From Caldisericota bacterium (GTDB taxonomy: Bacteria > Caldisericota > Caldisericia > Caldisericales > Caldisericaceae): DNA of 19,078 bases. A program made the position numbers and the translations under genes. The stretch covers positions 1 through 19,078 of the forward strand of contig DAOWNX010000003.1 in the NCBI GenBank assembly GCA_030642335.1. The letters are read 5' to 3'. This document shows positions 1-7,767 of the stretch, piece by piece; positions within the stretch are counted from its first letter, which is position 1, and each line of letters opens with the position of its first letter. The notes under the pieces are model-generated. The model was not told the origin of the DNA. It searched no databases and worked only from the letters and a program-made list of their open reading frames with translations.

Positions 1-120
1 AAAAAAAAGTTGCAAGAATATAAAAAAGTAATAGAATTATTCAATGAGGAAATATATAAAATAAAAGAAATAAATTTGCAATACAAAGAACAAGCTATAA
101 TTAAATGGAGGGAAAAGTGA
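1..120 (+). CDS. C-terminal end of an unknown protein (partial, 5' end outside window)
   Basis: Frame 1 is open from the first base to the TGA at 118-120, giving the last 39 residues of a protein. The tail is very rich in Lys and Glu with regularly spaced Leu/Ile/Val, as expected for a long charged helix or coiled coil. It contains no recognisable motif. Its stop overlaps the probable GTG start of ftsA (GTGA), so it is probably co-transcribed and translationally coupled with ftsA. A division-related role would be guilt by association only. Family unknown. Confidence 0.6.
   Translation, partial: KKKLQEYKKVIELFNEEIYKIKEINLQYKEQAIIKWREK
107..112 (+). promoter_or_regulatory. Ribosome binding site that decides the ftsA start
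   Basis: GGAGGG lies 4 bases before the GTG at 117. An in-frame ATG at 105 is upstream of and overlapping this site, so the site cannot serve it and nothing comparable lies before it. This favours GTG 117 as the ftsA start. Confidence 0.65.
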
Positions 121-1322
121 ACGAAAAAATTATTTCTGCACTTGACTTAGGAAGCAGCACTATAAAATTTCTTATAGCTGAAGTAACGGATGGACGTCCT
201 TCCATTATTGGCGTAGGGTCAGTTCCCAGTAGAAGTATAAATAAAGGGGTAGTAACAGATTTGAACAAAGCTGCCGAAGCCATTACAGCAGCCAAAAAAC
301 AGGCCGAAACAATGGCTGGCAAAAAAGCTACGCCTGTTTACGTCTCTATAAGCGGAAACCATGTATATTCGTTAAATAATAAGGGCATAATTGTCATATC
401 GAAAGAAGGAAGAGAAATAACAAAAGAAGATATAAGGCGAGTAGAAGAATCTGCAAAAGTACTTCTACTTCAACCAAATCAGGATATTGTCCATGTATTA
501 CCAAGACAGTTTATTATTGATGGTCAAGATGGAATAAGAAACCCGATTGGCATGTCAGGTATAAAATTAGAAGAAGAAGTACATATTATAACGGGCTCTA
601 CAACGTCGCTCCACAACATTAAAAAATGCATTCGCATGGCAGACCTCGAGCTAAACGGATTTGTGCTCCAATCCCTTGCATCATCATGTGCAATAATTAA
701 TGAAGAAGAAAAAGAATTAGGTGTTGCTCTATTAGATATTGGGGCAGGTACAGGTGATCTTGCAATTTTTGCAAACGGGAATATTGCTCATACCTCAGTA
801 CTGCCGATTGGGGGAGAATACATTACAAAAGATATTGCATACGGATTAAGGATACCTTTAGAGGAAGCAGAATCAATTAAAAAAAATCATGGCTTTGTTG
901 AAACAGAGAATAATAATCCAACAGGTGAAATAGAAATAGATAAATTTGGTAGCACCGAAAAAAGAAAAGTGTCTCTAGATTTTATTGGCAATATCATTAC
1001 TTCAAGATCCGATGAAATATTGGAAGGTATACGCCTGGAATTGATGAAGTCGGGATACTGGAACAATATTCCTGCTGGTATTGTTATTACTGGAGGATGT
1101 TCTCTACTTAAAAATTTTGTTGAAAGAGCAAGTGAAATTATTGAAATTCCTGCTAGAATTGGTTATCCAGATGGAAATTTTGCAATTGCAGAATTTCTAC
1201 ACAGCCCTGCATATTCAACTAGTGTAGGGCTCATAAAGTTTGCAATAGAAAACGAGATGGCAAAGCATAAGAAGATGGACTTTTTAAAACATTTATCTTG
1301 GGTAAAAGACATATTTGGTTAA
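117..1322 (+). CDS. ftsA: Cell division protein FtsA (actin-like)
   Basis: FtsA is the actin-family ATPase that tethers FtsZ filaments to the inner face of the membrane and recruits later divisome proteins. From GTG 117 the protein has 401 residues, typical for the family. Phosphate-1 motif ALDLGSST is at residues 8-15, the FtsA-specific 1C (SHS2) region lies roughly at 82-165, phosphate-2 motif LLDIGAGTGD is at 205-214 and the adenosine motif GIVITGGCS is at 321-329. The last ~15 residues (FLKHLSWVKDIFG) form an amphipathic helix, the usual membrane-targeting sequence. GTG 117 is preferred over ATG 105 because GGAGGG at 107-112 is correctly spaced for it and it overlaps the upstream stop as GTGA. 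ftsZ follows after 18 bp. Identification is firm; only the start is uncertain. Confidence 0.95.
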   Translation: MNEKIISALDLGSSTIKFLIAEVTDGRPSIIGVGSVPSRSINKGVVTDLNKAAEAITAAKKQAETMAGKKATPVYVSISGNHVYSLNNKGIIVISKEGREITKEDIRRVEESAKVLLLQPNQDIVHVLPRQFIIDGQDGIRNPIGMSGIKLEEEVHIITGSTTSLHNIKKCIRMADLELNGFVLQSLASSCAIINEEEKELGVALLDIGAGTGDLAIFANGNIAHTSVLPIGGEYITKDIAYGLRIPLEEAESIKKNHGFVETENNNPTGEIEIDKFGSTEKRKVSLDFIGNIITSRSDEILEGIRLELMKSGYWNNIPAGIVITGGCSLLKNFVERASEIIEIPARIGYPDGNFAIAEFLHSPAYSTSVGLIKFAIENEMAKHKKMDFLKHLSWVKDIFG

Positions 1323-1340
1323 TAAAGGAGGCTGATAATA

Positions 1341-2396
1341 ATGCTTGATCCGTGGGTAAGCGCCCAAGCAAAAATTCGTGTAATAGGTATTGGTGGCGGA
1401 GGAAGCAACGCTATAAATAGAATGATGGATGAAGGAATAAAAGGAGTAGAATTCATCGCAATAAACACTGATGTACAAGTACTTGCATTAAATAAAGCAG
1501 AAAAAAAAGTGCAAATAGGCGCAAGGACAACAGGAGGATTGGGTGCAGGTTCTTATCCTGAAATAGGAAAGATATCTGCGGAGGAAAGCAAGGAAGAACT
1601 TAAAAAAATTTTAGAGGGTACCGATCTTGTATTTATCACGGCTGGCATGGGTGGAGGCACTGGTACTGGGGCTTCCCCTGTTATTGCATCCATTGCAAAA
1701 GAAATGAACATCCTCACAATAGCAATAGCAACAAAGCCCTTTAAATTTGAAGGAAGAAAAAGAATGGAAGTTGCCGAAAATGGAATAAAAGAGCTTACAC
1801 CGGAAGTAGACACTGTCATAACAATATCAAACGACAGATTATTAAAACTCGTGGATAAAAAAACTACAATCAACGATGCATTTAAACTAGCAGATAATAT
1901 ATTGTATCATGCAGTAAGAAGCATCTCGGACCTTATTACAATGCCAGGTCTGGTCAATGTAGACTTTGCAGATGTTAAAACAACACTTAAAGATGCCGGA
2001 ACAGCATGGCTCGGCATGGGAAACGGACATGGAGAAAATAGAGCAACAGAAGCTGCAAGAGCAGCAATAAAAAGCCCACTATTGGAATTTTCTTTGACTG
2101 GGGCAGACAGAGTTCTCTACAACATCACAGGGGGCAAAGACCTCACACTGTTTGAAGTAGACGAAGCTACAAAAGTAATAACCGAATCGGCTTCTCCCGA
2201 TGCAAATATAATCTTTGGTACAGCAATAGATGAGTCACTTACAGATGAGATCTATATTTCTGTAATTGCCGCTGGTTTTGACAAATCTGCTCAAGTAAGT
2301 AAAAAAATGAAGGTGCTTAATATTGATAGCGAAAGTATCGATATCGGCAATTTTGAAACCCCTGCATTTATAAGAAGAAAGAAAACAACTGAATAA
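1341..2396 (+). CDS. ftsZ: Cell division protein FtsZ (tubulin-like GTPase)
   Basis: FtsZ polymerises into the cytokinetic ring. The 351-residue protein has the N-terminal nucleotide-binding loop GIGGGGSNAINRM (16-28), the tubulin signature GGGTGTG (104-110) and the T7 synergy loop NVDFAD (206-211) that completes the GTPase site of the adjacent subunit. The C-terminal peptide TPAFIRRK (340-347) matches the conserved tail that binds FtsA and other partners. The linker between globular domain and tail is only about 20 residues, short compared with E. coli or Bacillus. The start has an AAGGAGG site at 1325-1331, 9 bp upstream. The gene is sandwiched between ftsA and the HlyD-like gene, whose ATG directly abuts its stop (TAAATG). 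Identification is firm. Confidence 0.97.
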   Translation: MLDPWVSAQAKIRVIGIGGGGSNAINRMMDEGIKGVEFIAINTDVQVLALNKAEKKVQIGARTTGGLGAGSYPEIGKISAEESKEELKKILEGTDLVFITAGMGGGTGTGASPVIASIAKEMNILTIAIATKPFKFEGRKRMEVAENGIKELTPEVDTVITISNDRLLKLVDKKTTINDAFKLADNILYHAVRSISDLITMPGLVNVDFADVKTTLKDAGTAWLGMGNGHGENRATEAARAAIKSPLLEFSLTGADRVLYNITGGKDLTLFEVDEATKVITESASPDANIIFGTAIDESLTDEIYISVIAAGFDKSAQVSKKMKVLNIDSESIDIGNFETPAFIRRKKTTE

Positions 2397-3284
2397 ATGA
2401 ATCAACTATCAGGAATAAAATTACTTGTAAATATTTCCTTATTCCTTTTGTCTATAATTCTCATCATTTCTGCTGGGAGTAACATTCTTGCTTATTCCAA
2501 AACTTCCCATATTAAAGTAGAAAATATCAAAGTACAAACTATCTGGCTAAAGATCAGAGCTGAAGGTTTCGTATTGTTCGATATGAAACCTGCTTTGGCA
2601 CAAATAGATGGAATATTGGAACCAATTATAGAGGATGGAGTATTTGTTATCAAAAACGAAGTTATAGGGAGGATTAAAGACAAAGAAACTGTAGTAGATT
2701 TATTGTCTCCTGGGAAAGGAATCTTACAATGGGCTCGATATAAAAATTATGATTTTAATTTTCCGCCAGATTTAAATAATAATTCAATGAATAAAAATGA
2801 ATTTGATACAATCTATCCGGGAGAATTTATACATCACGGAGAAATAGTCGCAACAATTATTCCAAACGAATTTGCATATCTGTATCTTGAAAATATAAAT
2901 ATTCCCGAGAATATAAATACGCTGTACTTCAGCCAATTCCAAAATAATACACTTATAGCTGGAAACATTATTTTTAGAGGAAACAAATTTGTTGTATGCA
3001 AAGTATATGACTATTTGGAGTGCATATTGAACAAAAATATTTTTTTAGTACAATATACCAAAACAAACGGGATAGTTATTACAGATAAAGATATAGTACA
3101 GAAAGATGGGAAAACAGGCATCTATGTATTGAATGGGGAAAAGGTACAATTTATGGAAACACGTATTTATAGAGATGCAGAAAAAATCGTTGCAGAAATC
3201 CCAGATACCAGAAACGCTATCACCGTTGTAAGAACGCCACATATAGTAGCAGAGGGAAAAATCATAAACGAAACGGAAAAATAA
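2397..3284 (+). CDS. Membrane-anchored HlyD/membrane-fusion-protein-like protein
   Basis: The 295-residue protein begins with an uncleaved hydrophobic segment (about 8-28), predicting an inner-membrane anchor with the rest outside. Residues about 55-90 read like the first half of a biotinyl/lipoyl-type hammerhead: 'EGFVLFD' followed by 'DGILEPIIEDG' and 'NEVIGRI'. A C-terminal stretch 'KDGKTGIYVLNGEKVQF' (about 237-253) resembles the distal barrel of HlyD-type adaptors. HlyD-like single-gene proteins of this kind sit near the sepF division locus in some Firmicutes (from memory, not searched). No transporter or outer-membrane partner gene is adjacent. Its ATG abuts the ftsZ stop with no intergenic base, and there is no separate strong ribosome site, so translation is probably coupled. 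A role at the division site is an inference from position. Confidence 0.6.
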   Translation: MNQLSGIKLLVNISLFLLSIILIISAGSNILAYSKTSHIKVENIKVQTIWLKIRAEGFVLFDMKPALAQIDGILEPIIEDGVFVIKNEVIGRIKDKETVVDLLSPGKGILQWARYKNYDFNFPPDLNNNSMNKNEFDTIYPGEFIHHGEIVATIIPNEFAYLYLENINIPENINTLYFSQFQNNTLIAGNIIFRGNKFVVCKVYDYLECILNKNIFLVQYTKTNGIVITDKDIVQKDGKTGIYVLNGEKVQFMETRIYRDAEKIVAEIPDTRNAITVVRTPHIVAEGKIINETEK

Positions 3285-3289
3285 GAAAG

Positions 3290-3317
3290 TGTAACCTTTT
3301 TTAAAAAATTACGTTTA
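3290..3317 (+). promoter_or_regulatory. Candidate ECF-type promoter before the sigma factor gene
   Basis: TGTAAC (3290-3295) and CGTTTA (3312-3317) are separated by exactly 16 bp. This matches the AAC...CGT layout of promoters used by ECF sigma factors such as Bacillus SigX, SigM and SigW. The spacer contains TTTTTTAAAAAA. It lies in the 46-bp gap before an ECF-like sigma gene, suggesting autoregulation. A start site about 7 bp downstream would fall inside the AGGTGA ribosome site, which weakens the case. Confidence 0.45.
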
Positions 3318-3330
3318 TATAGGTGAGGAA

Positions 3331-3903
3331 TTGGAAAAAAGAGAAGAAATTGTTTTTATTAAGAAAATTGTTTCAGGAGATGAAAAAACATTTAGAGAAT
3401 TTTATAAAATGTTTTTCCCTAAAATATATAAGTATGCTTATAGAAAACTACAAAACAGAGAACAAGCTGAGGACATTACCTCAGAAACATTTTTTAAAAT
3501 TTTTAAAAATTTAGATACATATGAAAGCAGGATGAACGAAGGATTAGATATTTGGGTATACAGCATAGAGCGAAACGCTATAAGAGATCTGTTTAGAAAA
3601 AATGCAGGCATAGAAATTCTTCCGCTCGAAGAAAAATGGGGAAATGTGCTACTTCCACCAATTGATGACCCATACATTATGATAGAGAGAAAGGAAATAG
3701 AAGAGATAATTAACGAAGAGTTGCAGAAAATTCCAAAACAGTATAGAGAAATTATTAAATTAAGGTTCTTCAAGAAAAAGCGTATTCGCGAAATTGCTGC
3801 AACACTTGGAAAAAATGAAGGCGCTATAAAGGTAATGCAATTTAGAGCATTGAACGCCTTAAAAGAAAAAGTTAAGGAGAGAATAAAAAATGCAAATCAA
3901 TAA
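3331..3903 (+). CDS. ECF-type RNA polymerase sigma factor
   Basis: A 190-residue sigma-70 family protein with only regions 2 and 4, the ECF layout. Region 2 spans about 21-90: 'FYKMFFPKIYKYAY' (core binding), 'AEDITSETFFKIF' and 'LDIWVYSIERNAIRDLFRK' (-10 recognition helix). Region 4 spans about 123-185: 'IPKQYREIIKLRFFKKKRI' followed by a helix-turn-helix 'REIAATLGKNEGAIKVMQFRA' split by Gly. Translation must start at TTG 3331, because no in-frame ATG exists before region 2; AGGTGA at 3321-3326 is suitably placed. The 3' end overlaps the next gene by 14 bp, a typical sigma/anti-sigma arrangement. A promoter-like TGTAAC-N16-CGTTTA lies just upstream. The signal it answers to and its regulon are unknown. 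Confidence 0.9.
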   Translation: MEKREEIVFIKKIVSGDEKTFREFYKMFFPKIYKYAYRKLQNREQAEDITSETFFKIFKNLDTYESRMNEGLDIWVYSIERNAIRDLFRKNAGIEILPLEEKWGNVLLPPIDDPYIMIERKEIEEIINEELQKIPKQYREIIKLRFFKKKRIREIAATLGKNEGAIKVMQFRALNALKEKVKERIKNANQ

Positions 3904-4369
3904 GGAAAAAGAACAAAGCATTTCAAACTTTATAGAGCACCTAATGGAAGAGAAATCTCCAAACTATAAAGAGTTAAATGATGATGTGGATCTTTTATCC
4001 ATAGCTGACATTGCACTGTTTCTCAAAAAAGGAGACGAAACTCCTGATAACAATTTCCGCAATAATCTCGAAGAAACATTTTTATCTCAACTCAAAAAAG
4101 ACAAATTAGTAAATAACGAACTAAGAAAACTAAAAAAAGAAGGGCTTACAAGACTTGCCATTGGATTTGCCTCAGTGCTACTTATCATAGCAAGTTTGAT
4201 GGGGCTAAAAACATCAAAACAAACTATGCAACCAGTTAGAATAAAAAAAACCGATATAGTGAGAATAGAAACTAAAAAAATAAATGGACAAGGTGTTGAA
4301 ATTTTGTATACTAAAGAAAACTTTGCTATACTCTATTGGCCATTAGGTCAATTTAAAACATTACAGTAA
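3890..4369 (+). CDS. Putative single-span membrane anti-sigma factor
   Basis: The 159-residue product has one hydrophobic span (about 87-106) preceded by basic residues (KKEGLTR), so an N-in topology is predicted: an ~86-residue acidic/helical cytoplasmic part and a ~50-residue outer part. The gene overlaps the sigma factor gene by 14 bp and has its own AAGGAGA site at 3874-3880, 9 bp before the ATG. This position and topology are those of membrane anti-sigma factors that hold an ECF sigma inactive. The zinc-type HxxxCxxC motif of many anti-sigma factors is absent and the protein has no Cys. Function is therefore inferred from context; it could also be an unrelated membrane protein. Confidence 0.6.
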   Translation: MQINKEKEQSISNFIEHLMEEKSPNYKELNDDVDLLSIADIALFLKKGDETPDNNFRNNLEETFLSQLKKDKLVNNELRKLKKEGLTRLAIGFASVLLIIASLMGLKTSKQTMQPVRIKKTDIVRIETKKINGQGVEILYTKENFAILYWPLGQFKTLQ

Positions 4370-4375
4370 TATAAT
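4370..4375 (+). promoter_or_regulatory. Candidate -10 box for the binding-protein/transporter unit
   Basis: A perfect TATAAT begins directly after the stop of the anti-sigma gene. No convincing -35 box is seen 16-18 bp upstream. If used, it gives a leader of about 60 bases before ATG 4446, containing a second ribosome-site-like GGGAGGTGA (4378-4386) that has no start codon at a usable distance. Confidence 0.35.
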
Positions 4376-4445
4376 TTGGGAGGTGAAAACAGGCAAAAAA
4401 ATGTAAAAAGAAGTAAGAAAAACAAATCTTAAAGGAGGAAAAAGT

Positions 4446-6668
4446 ATGAAAAAAGTATTAGCTTTAACACTTGCAGTAATGATGGTGTTGGTGTTTTTCG
4501 CGGTAAGGCCGGCTTCAGTAAGTGCGGCAGGTTTCCCGGATGTTCCAGTAAATTACTGGGCAAAAAAACATATTGACTACCTTGTTGCACAAAAAGTAAT
4601 AGTAGGTTTCCCGGATGGAACATTTAAACCAGAAAATCCTGTAACACGTGAACAGTTCGCAAAAATGATTGTTGTAGCAAAAGGCCTCTCGCTGTCCAAG
4701 CCAGCAACACCAACTTATAACGATGTTTCAAAATCACGTTGGTCGTATGGCTATGTAGAAGCTGCATCAAAAGCAGGCTACATCAAAGGTTATGGAGGCG
4801 GCAAATTTGGACCCGCAGATCCAATTACAAGAGAACAACTTGCCGTTCTTGAAATTAGAGTATTAGGCAAAGAAGCAGCGTCACATTCTTCAAGCCTTAT
4901 CATTGCAACCTTCTCTAATGATGAAGCAAAAGTTTCTTCATGGGCAAGAGGAGCAATGACACTTGCAGTAAGACCTGATGCACAACTTCTTAAATGGGAT
5001 AAAGAAAGAAACATCAGGCCAAAAGCTGCCGGAACAAGAGCAGAATGCGCATATTCAATCTATATGGTTCTTAAACCGCCAGTAAAAGGTGGACAAGTTT
5101 CTATTGCAACTTCTGAAGAACCTAAAACTCTTTTTGAAGCACTTGACTCAAGTGCAGTAATGTATGAAGTAATGGGAGTAGTCTCAGAAGGCTCTTCAAC
5201 TACTCTCCCGTCAGGAAAACTTTATCCTGTTCAATCAGACTATATTCCAAGCGTATCCAACGGTACATGGATTATCAATGAAGACGGCACAATGAAAACG
5301 ACATGGAAGCTCAAAAAGGGTATCAAATGGGCAGATGGTCAGCCAGTAACAGCAAAAGATTATGTATTCGGCTGGGAAATGTATTTAAATAATGCTGTAC
5401 AGGTTGTATCAAGAGATGTTGCGGAAAAAGTAGCAAAAGTTGAAACACCGGATGATTATACACTCGTTGTCTACTGGACAGCACCTTCTATCTGGGCTCA
5501 GTACAGTCCACTCGGTGCTGACGTTTACCCTGCACACATCTTAAAACCAATTTTAGATTCAAATCCAGAAAATATCAACTCATGCGACTACAATTTGCAT
5601 CCAGTATCCAGCGGACCATATAAAGTTAAAACATGGTCTCCCGGAAACTACATTATTTTAGAAAAGAATCCAAATTACTGGGCAGGAGAAGGCCTCATTG
5701 ATACATTTGTTTATTATGTGACACCGGATACAAACACGATGCTTATGCAGCTTCTGGCAGGTAAACTTGATATGACAATGCCTGGCATTGGAATTGACGT
5801 ACCACAGGCCGACGCAGCAGAAAAAAATGGCTTAACCAGAACATTTGACATTCGTTTCGTACAATCTGTTTACTGGGAACATGTTACTTTAAACCTTGAT
5901 GACCCAATCATGAAAGATGTGAAGCTGCGTAAAGCATTAATGTTTGCATTAGACAGGAAAGAAATGAGCAGAAAAATATTTAGTGGTAAGAGAGATCTTT
6001 CATATGGGCCAATGCCAGGTGGAATGACTGCGTTTAATAAAGACCTTGTTGGCATGTATCCATATGACCCCGCAAAAGCAAAAGATATACTTACAAAAGC
6101 AGGCTACACCTGGAACAGCAGCGGCGCTTTAATCAATCCAGAAGGAAAGGAAGTTACTATTGAAATTGAAGGCCCAGCAGGATATGCAGTGCGTGAACAA
6201 CAAATTGAATTCATGCTTAAATACTGGAAAGATAATCTCGGAATTTCTGGAAGTTACAAGCCAATGAGCTGGGGTCCAATGATTGACACCTGGTATGATG
6301 GCAATTTCCAGGCTTGCCTATTTGCGTGGGGCTCAGATCCAGCGGGAATTTGTTCATACACACTTTATCACACTGACCAAATTCCTACCGAAGAAAACGG
6401 CTGGGCTGGCCAGAACTATACACGCATTCGTGACTCGGAATTAGATAAATGGTTAACAATTTGTAATGATTCTGTTGATGATGCTATTCGAATCGATGCC
6501 TCAAAGAAAATACAGGCTATCGTTTACGACCAGCTTCCAGAGCTTTACCTCAACTTGCATGTATCAGTCTGGGCGATTCGTAAAGGGCTCATAGGCACCG
6601 AAGAGTATGACCTCAATGCTATAACACCAAGTTCACACAATGCTCAATACTGGTACTGGGAGAAGTAA
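4446..6668 (+). CDS. SLH-domain-anchored oligopeptide/dipeptide-type ABC substrate-binding protein
   Basis: A 740-residue secreted protein. Residues 1-27 are a signal peptide ending VSA/A, with no lipobox Cys. Two clear SLH repeats follow, at about 30-75 (FPDVP...YW, GFPDGTFKP, TREQF) and 91-140 (YNDVS, GYGGGKFGP, TREQL). A third, degenerate and longer repeat at about 156-209 ends in TRAEC. Residues about 214-740 are a family-5 solute-binding protein (SBP_bac_5): 'LKKGIKWADGQPVTAKDYVFGW', split by Gly, is the family hallmark, with 'SSGPYKVKTW' and 'EKNPNYW' further on. SLH repeats normally hold proteins on the cell wall or envelope surface, so here they may replace the usual lipid anchor. AAAGGAGG at 4431-4438 is 7 bp before the ATG. 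Permeases and ATPases follow. The substrate could be peptides, but family-5 proteins also bind sugars and nickel. Confidence 0.92.
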   Translation: MKKVLALTLAVMMVLVFFAVRPASVSAAGFPDVPVNYWAKKHIDYLVAQKVIVGFPDGTFKPENPVTREQFAKMIVVAKGLSLSKPATPTYNDVSKSRWSYGYVEAASKAGYIKGYGGGKFGPADPITREQLAVLEIRVLGKEAASHSSSLIIATFSNDEAKVSSWARGAMTLAVRPDAQLLKWDKERNIRPKAAGTRAECAYSIYMVLKPPVKGGQVSIATSEEPKTLFEALDSSAVMYEVMGVVSEGSSTTLPSGKLYPVQSDYIPSVSNGTWIINEDGTMKTTWKLKKGIKWADGQPVTAKDYVFGWEMYLNNAVQVVSRDVAEKVAKVETPDDYTLVVYWTAPSIWAQYSPLGADVYPAHILKPILDSNPENINSCDYNLHPVSSGPYKVKTWSPGNYIILEKNPNYWAGEGLIDTFVYYVTPDTNTMLMQLLAGKLDMTMPGIGIDVPQADAAEKNGLTRTFDIRFVQSVYWEHVTLNLDDPIMKDVKLRKALMFALDRKEMSRKIFSGKRDLSYGPMPGGMTAFNKDLVGMYPYDPAKAKDILTKAGYTWNSSGALINPEGKEVTIEIEGPAGYAVREQQIEFMLKYWKDNLGISGSYKPMSWGPMIDTWYDGNFQACLFAWGSDPAGICSYTLYHTDQIPTEENGWAGQNYTRIRDSELDKWLTICNDSVDDAIRIDASKKIQAIVYDQLPELYLNLHVSVWAIRKGLIGTEEYDLNAITPSSHNAQYWYWEK

Positions 6669-6696
6669 AGATAAAAAGATAAGAAGATCGTAGTTA

Positions 6697-6730
6697 TAAA
6701 GAGGGAAAGGCTACAGTCTTTCCCTCTTTA
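6697..6730 (+). terminator. Perfect 13-bp hairpin between binding protein and permease genes
   Basis: The arms TAAAGAGGGAAAG (6697-6709) and CTTTCCCTCTTTA (6718-6730) are exact reverse complements around an 8-base loop. No uninterrupted U-tract follows; the next bases are ACTGCATAAT. It is more likely a leaky attenuator or a 3'-end stabiliser that keeps the binding protein more abundant than the permeases than a full terminator. It lies in the 88-bp gap, and AGGAGG at 6741-6746 for the permease follows. Confidence 0.8.
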
Positions 6731-6756
6731 ACTGCATAATAGGAGGAATTACGCAG

Positions 6757-7758
6757 ATGAAAAATTATTTGATAAGGCGCGCTTTGGAATTGATACCGGT
6801 CCTTTTTGCCATTGCGTTTGTCAGTTTCTGGCTCGTTTCTAAAATGGGAGACCCATTTGCAACATTAATCATTAACCCTCACGTCCGCCCAGAAGACATA
6901 CAGAGACTAAGACATATATGGCATTGGGATGAACCACTTTTCATAAGATTTATATACTGGTTAAAAGATTTTATCTATCCAAAAGCAGGCTGGGGTCTAT
7001 CAATATTAGCACCGGGCAGAAATGTAATAGAAGTAGTAAAGTCAAGGATCCCCATAACAATGGCGTTTTCCGCCACTTCAATGATTCTGGCTGTCGTTAT
7101 TTCAATACCATTAGGAGTTTATTCGGCACTTCACCAATATTCAATTTCAGATTATGTCTTAACTTTTTTTGCATTTTTTGGCATGTCGATGCCAACTTTC
7201 TGGTTCGGCATTATGTTAATGTATCTTTTAGCTGTAAAAGTTCACTGGTTCCCTGCAGCGGGTGCGCATTCTGCTTTCATAACAATTAATGGTCTACCCA
7301 CCGAGTTTAAAGATGCACCAGCTATAAAACGGTTCTTAGATACTGCATGGCACCTCGCTCTACCTATCTTTGTACTTGTAGTATTCCAAATGGGGGCATG
7401 GCTTCGTTATATGAGATCTTCTATGCTTGAAGTAAAACATCAAGATTATGTAAGGACAGCAAAAGCTAAAGGAGTAAATAGTAGAACTGTAACTTACAAA
7501 CATGCATTTAGAAATGCAATTATACCGATTATTACACTGATAGGCTTGTCATTTCCAGGCTTGATTGGTGGAGCAATGATAACCGAAACAGTCTTTGCAA
7601 TCGATGGCATAGGAAGACTCACTTTTAAAGCAGTTATGTCTCAGGATGTATTTGTTGCAATGGCTCTCATAACGATTTTTGCAATATTAGTTGTACTTGG
7701 AAATTTCATTGCGGACATATTGTATGCAGTTGTTGACCCAAGAATAAGGTATAGTTAG
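6757..7758 (+). CDS. dppB: ABC transporter permease, DppB/OppB family
   Basis: An inner-membrane permease of 333 residues, normal length for DppB/OppB, with about six hydrophobic spans; the first follows the typical N-terminal RRALELIPVLFAI (7-19). The cytoplasmic EAA loop that docks on the ATPase is at about 229-260: DYVRTAKAKGV, then the family residues 'HAFRNAIIPIIT'. The end 'DILYAVVDPRIRYS' is typical of the family. AGGAGG at 6741-6746 precedes the ATG by 10 bp. It forms the translocation pore with the next gene product and should receive substrate from the SLH-anchored binding protein. The dpp-type symbol shows family only; substrate is not determinable here. Confidence 0.93.
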   Translation: MKNYLIRRALELIPVLFAIAFVSFWLVSKMGDPFATLIINPHVRPEDIQRLRHIWHWDEPLFIRFIYWLKDFIYPKAGWGLSILAPGRNVIEVVKSRIPITMAFSATSMILAVVISIPLGVYSALHQYSISDYVLTFFAFFGMSMPTFWFGIMLMYLLAVKVHWFPAAGAHSAFITINGLPTEFKDAPAIKRFLDTAWHLALPIFVLVVFQMGAWLRYMRSSMLEVKHQDYVRTAKAKGVNSRTVTYKHAFRNAIIPIITLIGLSFPGLIGGAMITETVFAIDGIGRLTFKAVMSQDVFVAMALITIFAILVVLGNFIADILYAVVDPRIRYS

Positions 7759-7767
7759 GAGGATGCC

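Noticed and set aside
3323..3514. Alternative GTG-initiated frame at the start of the sigma factor gene
   Set aside because: It is a different frame from the sigma factor, includes the ribosome site itself and shows no domain.
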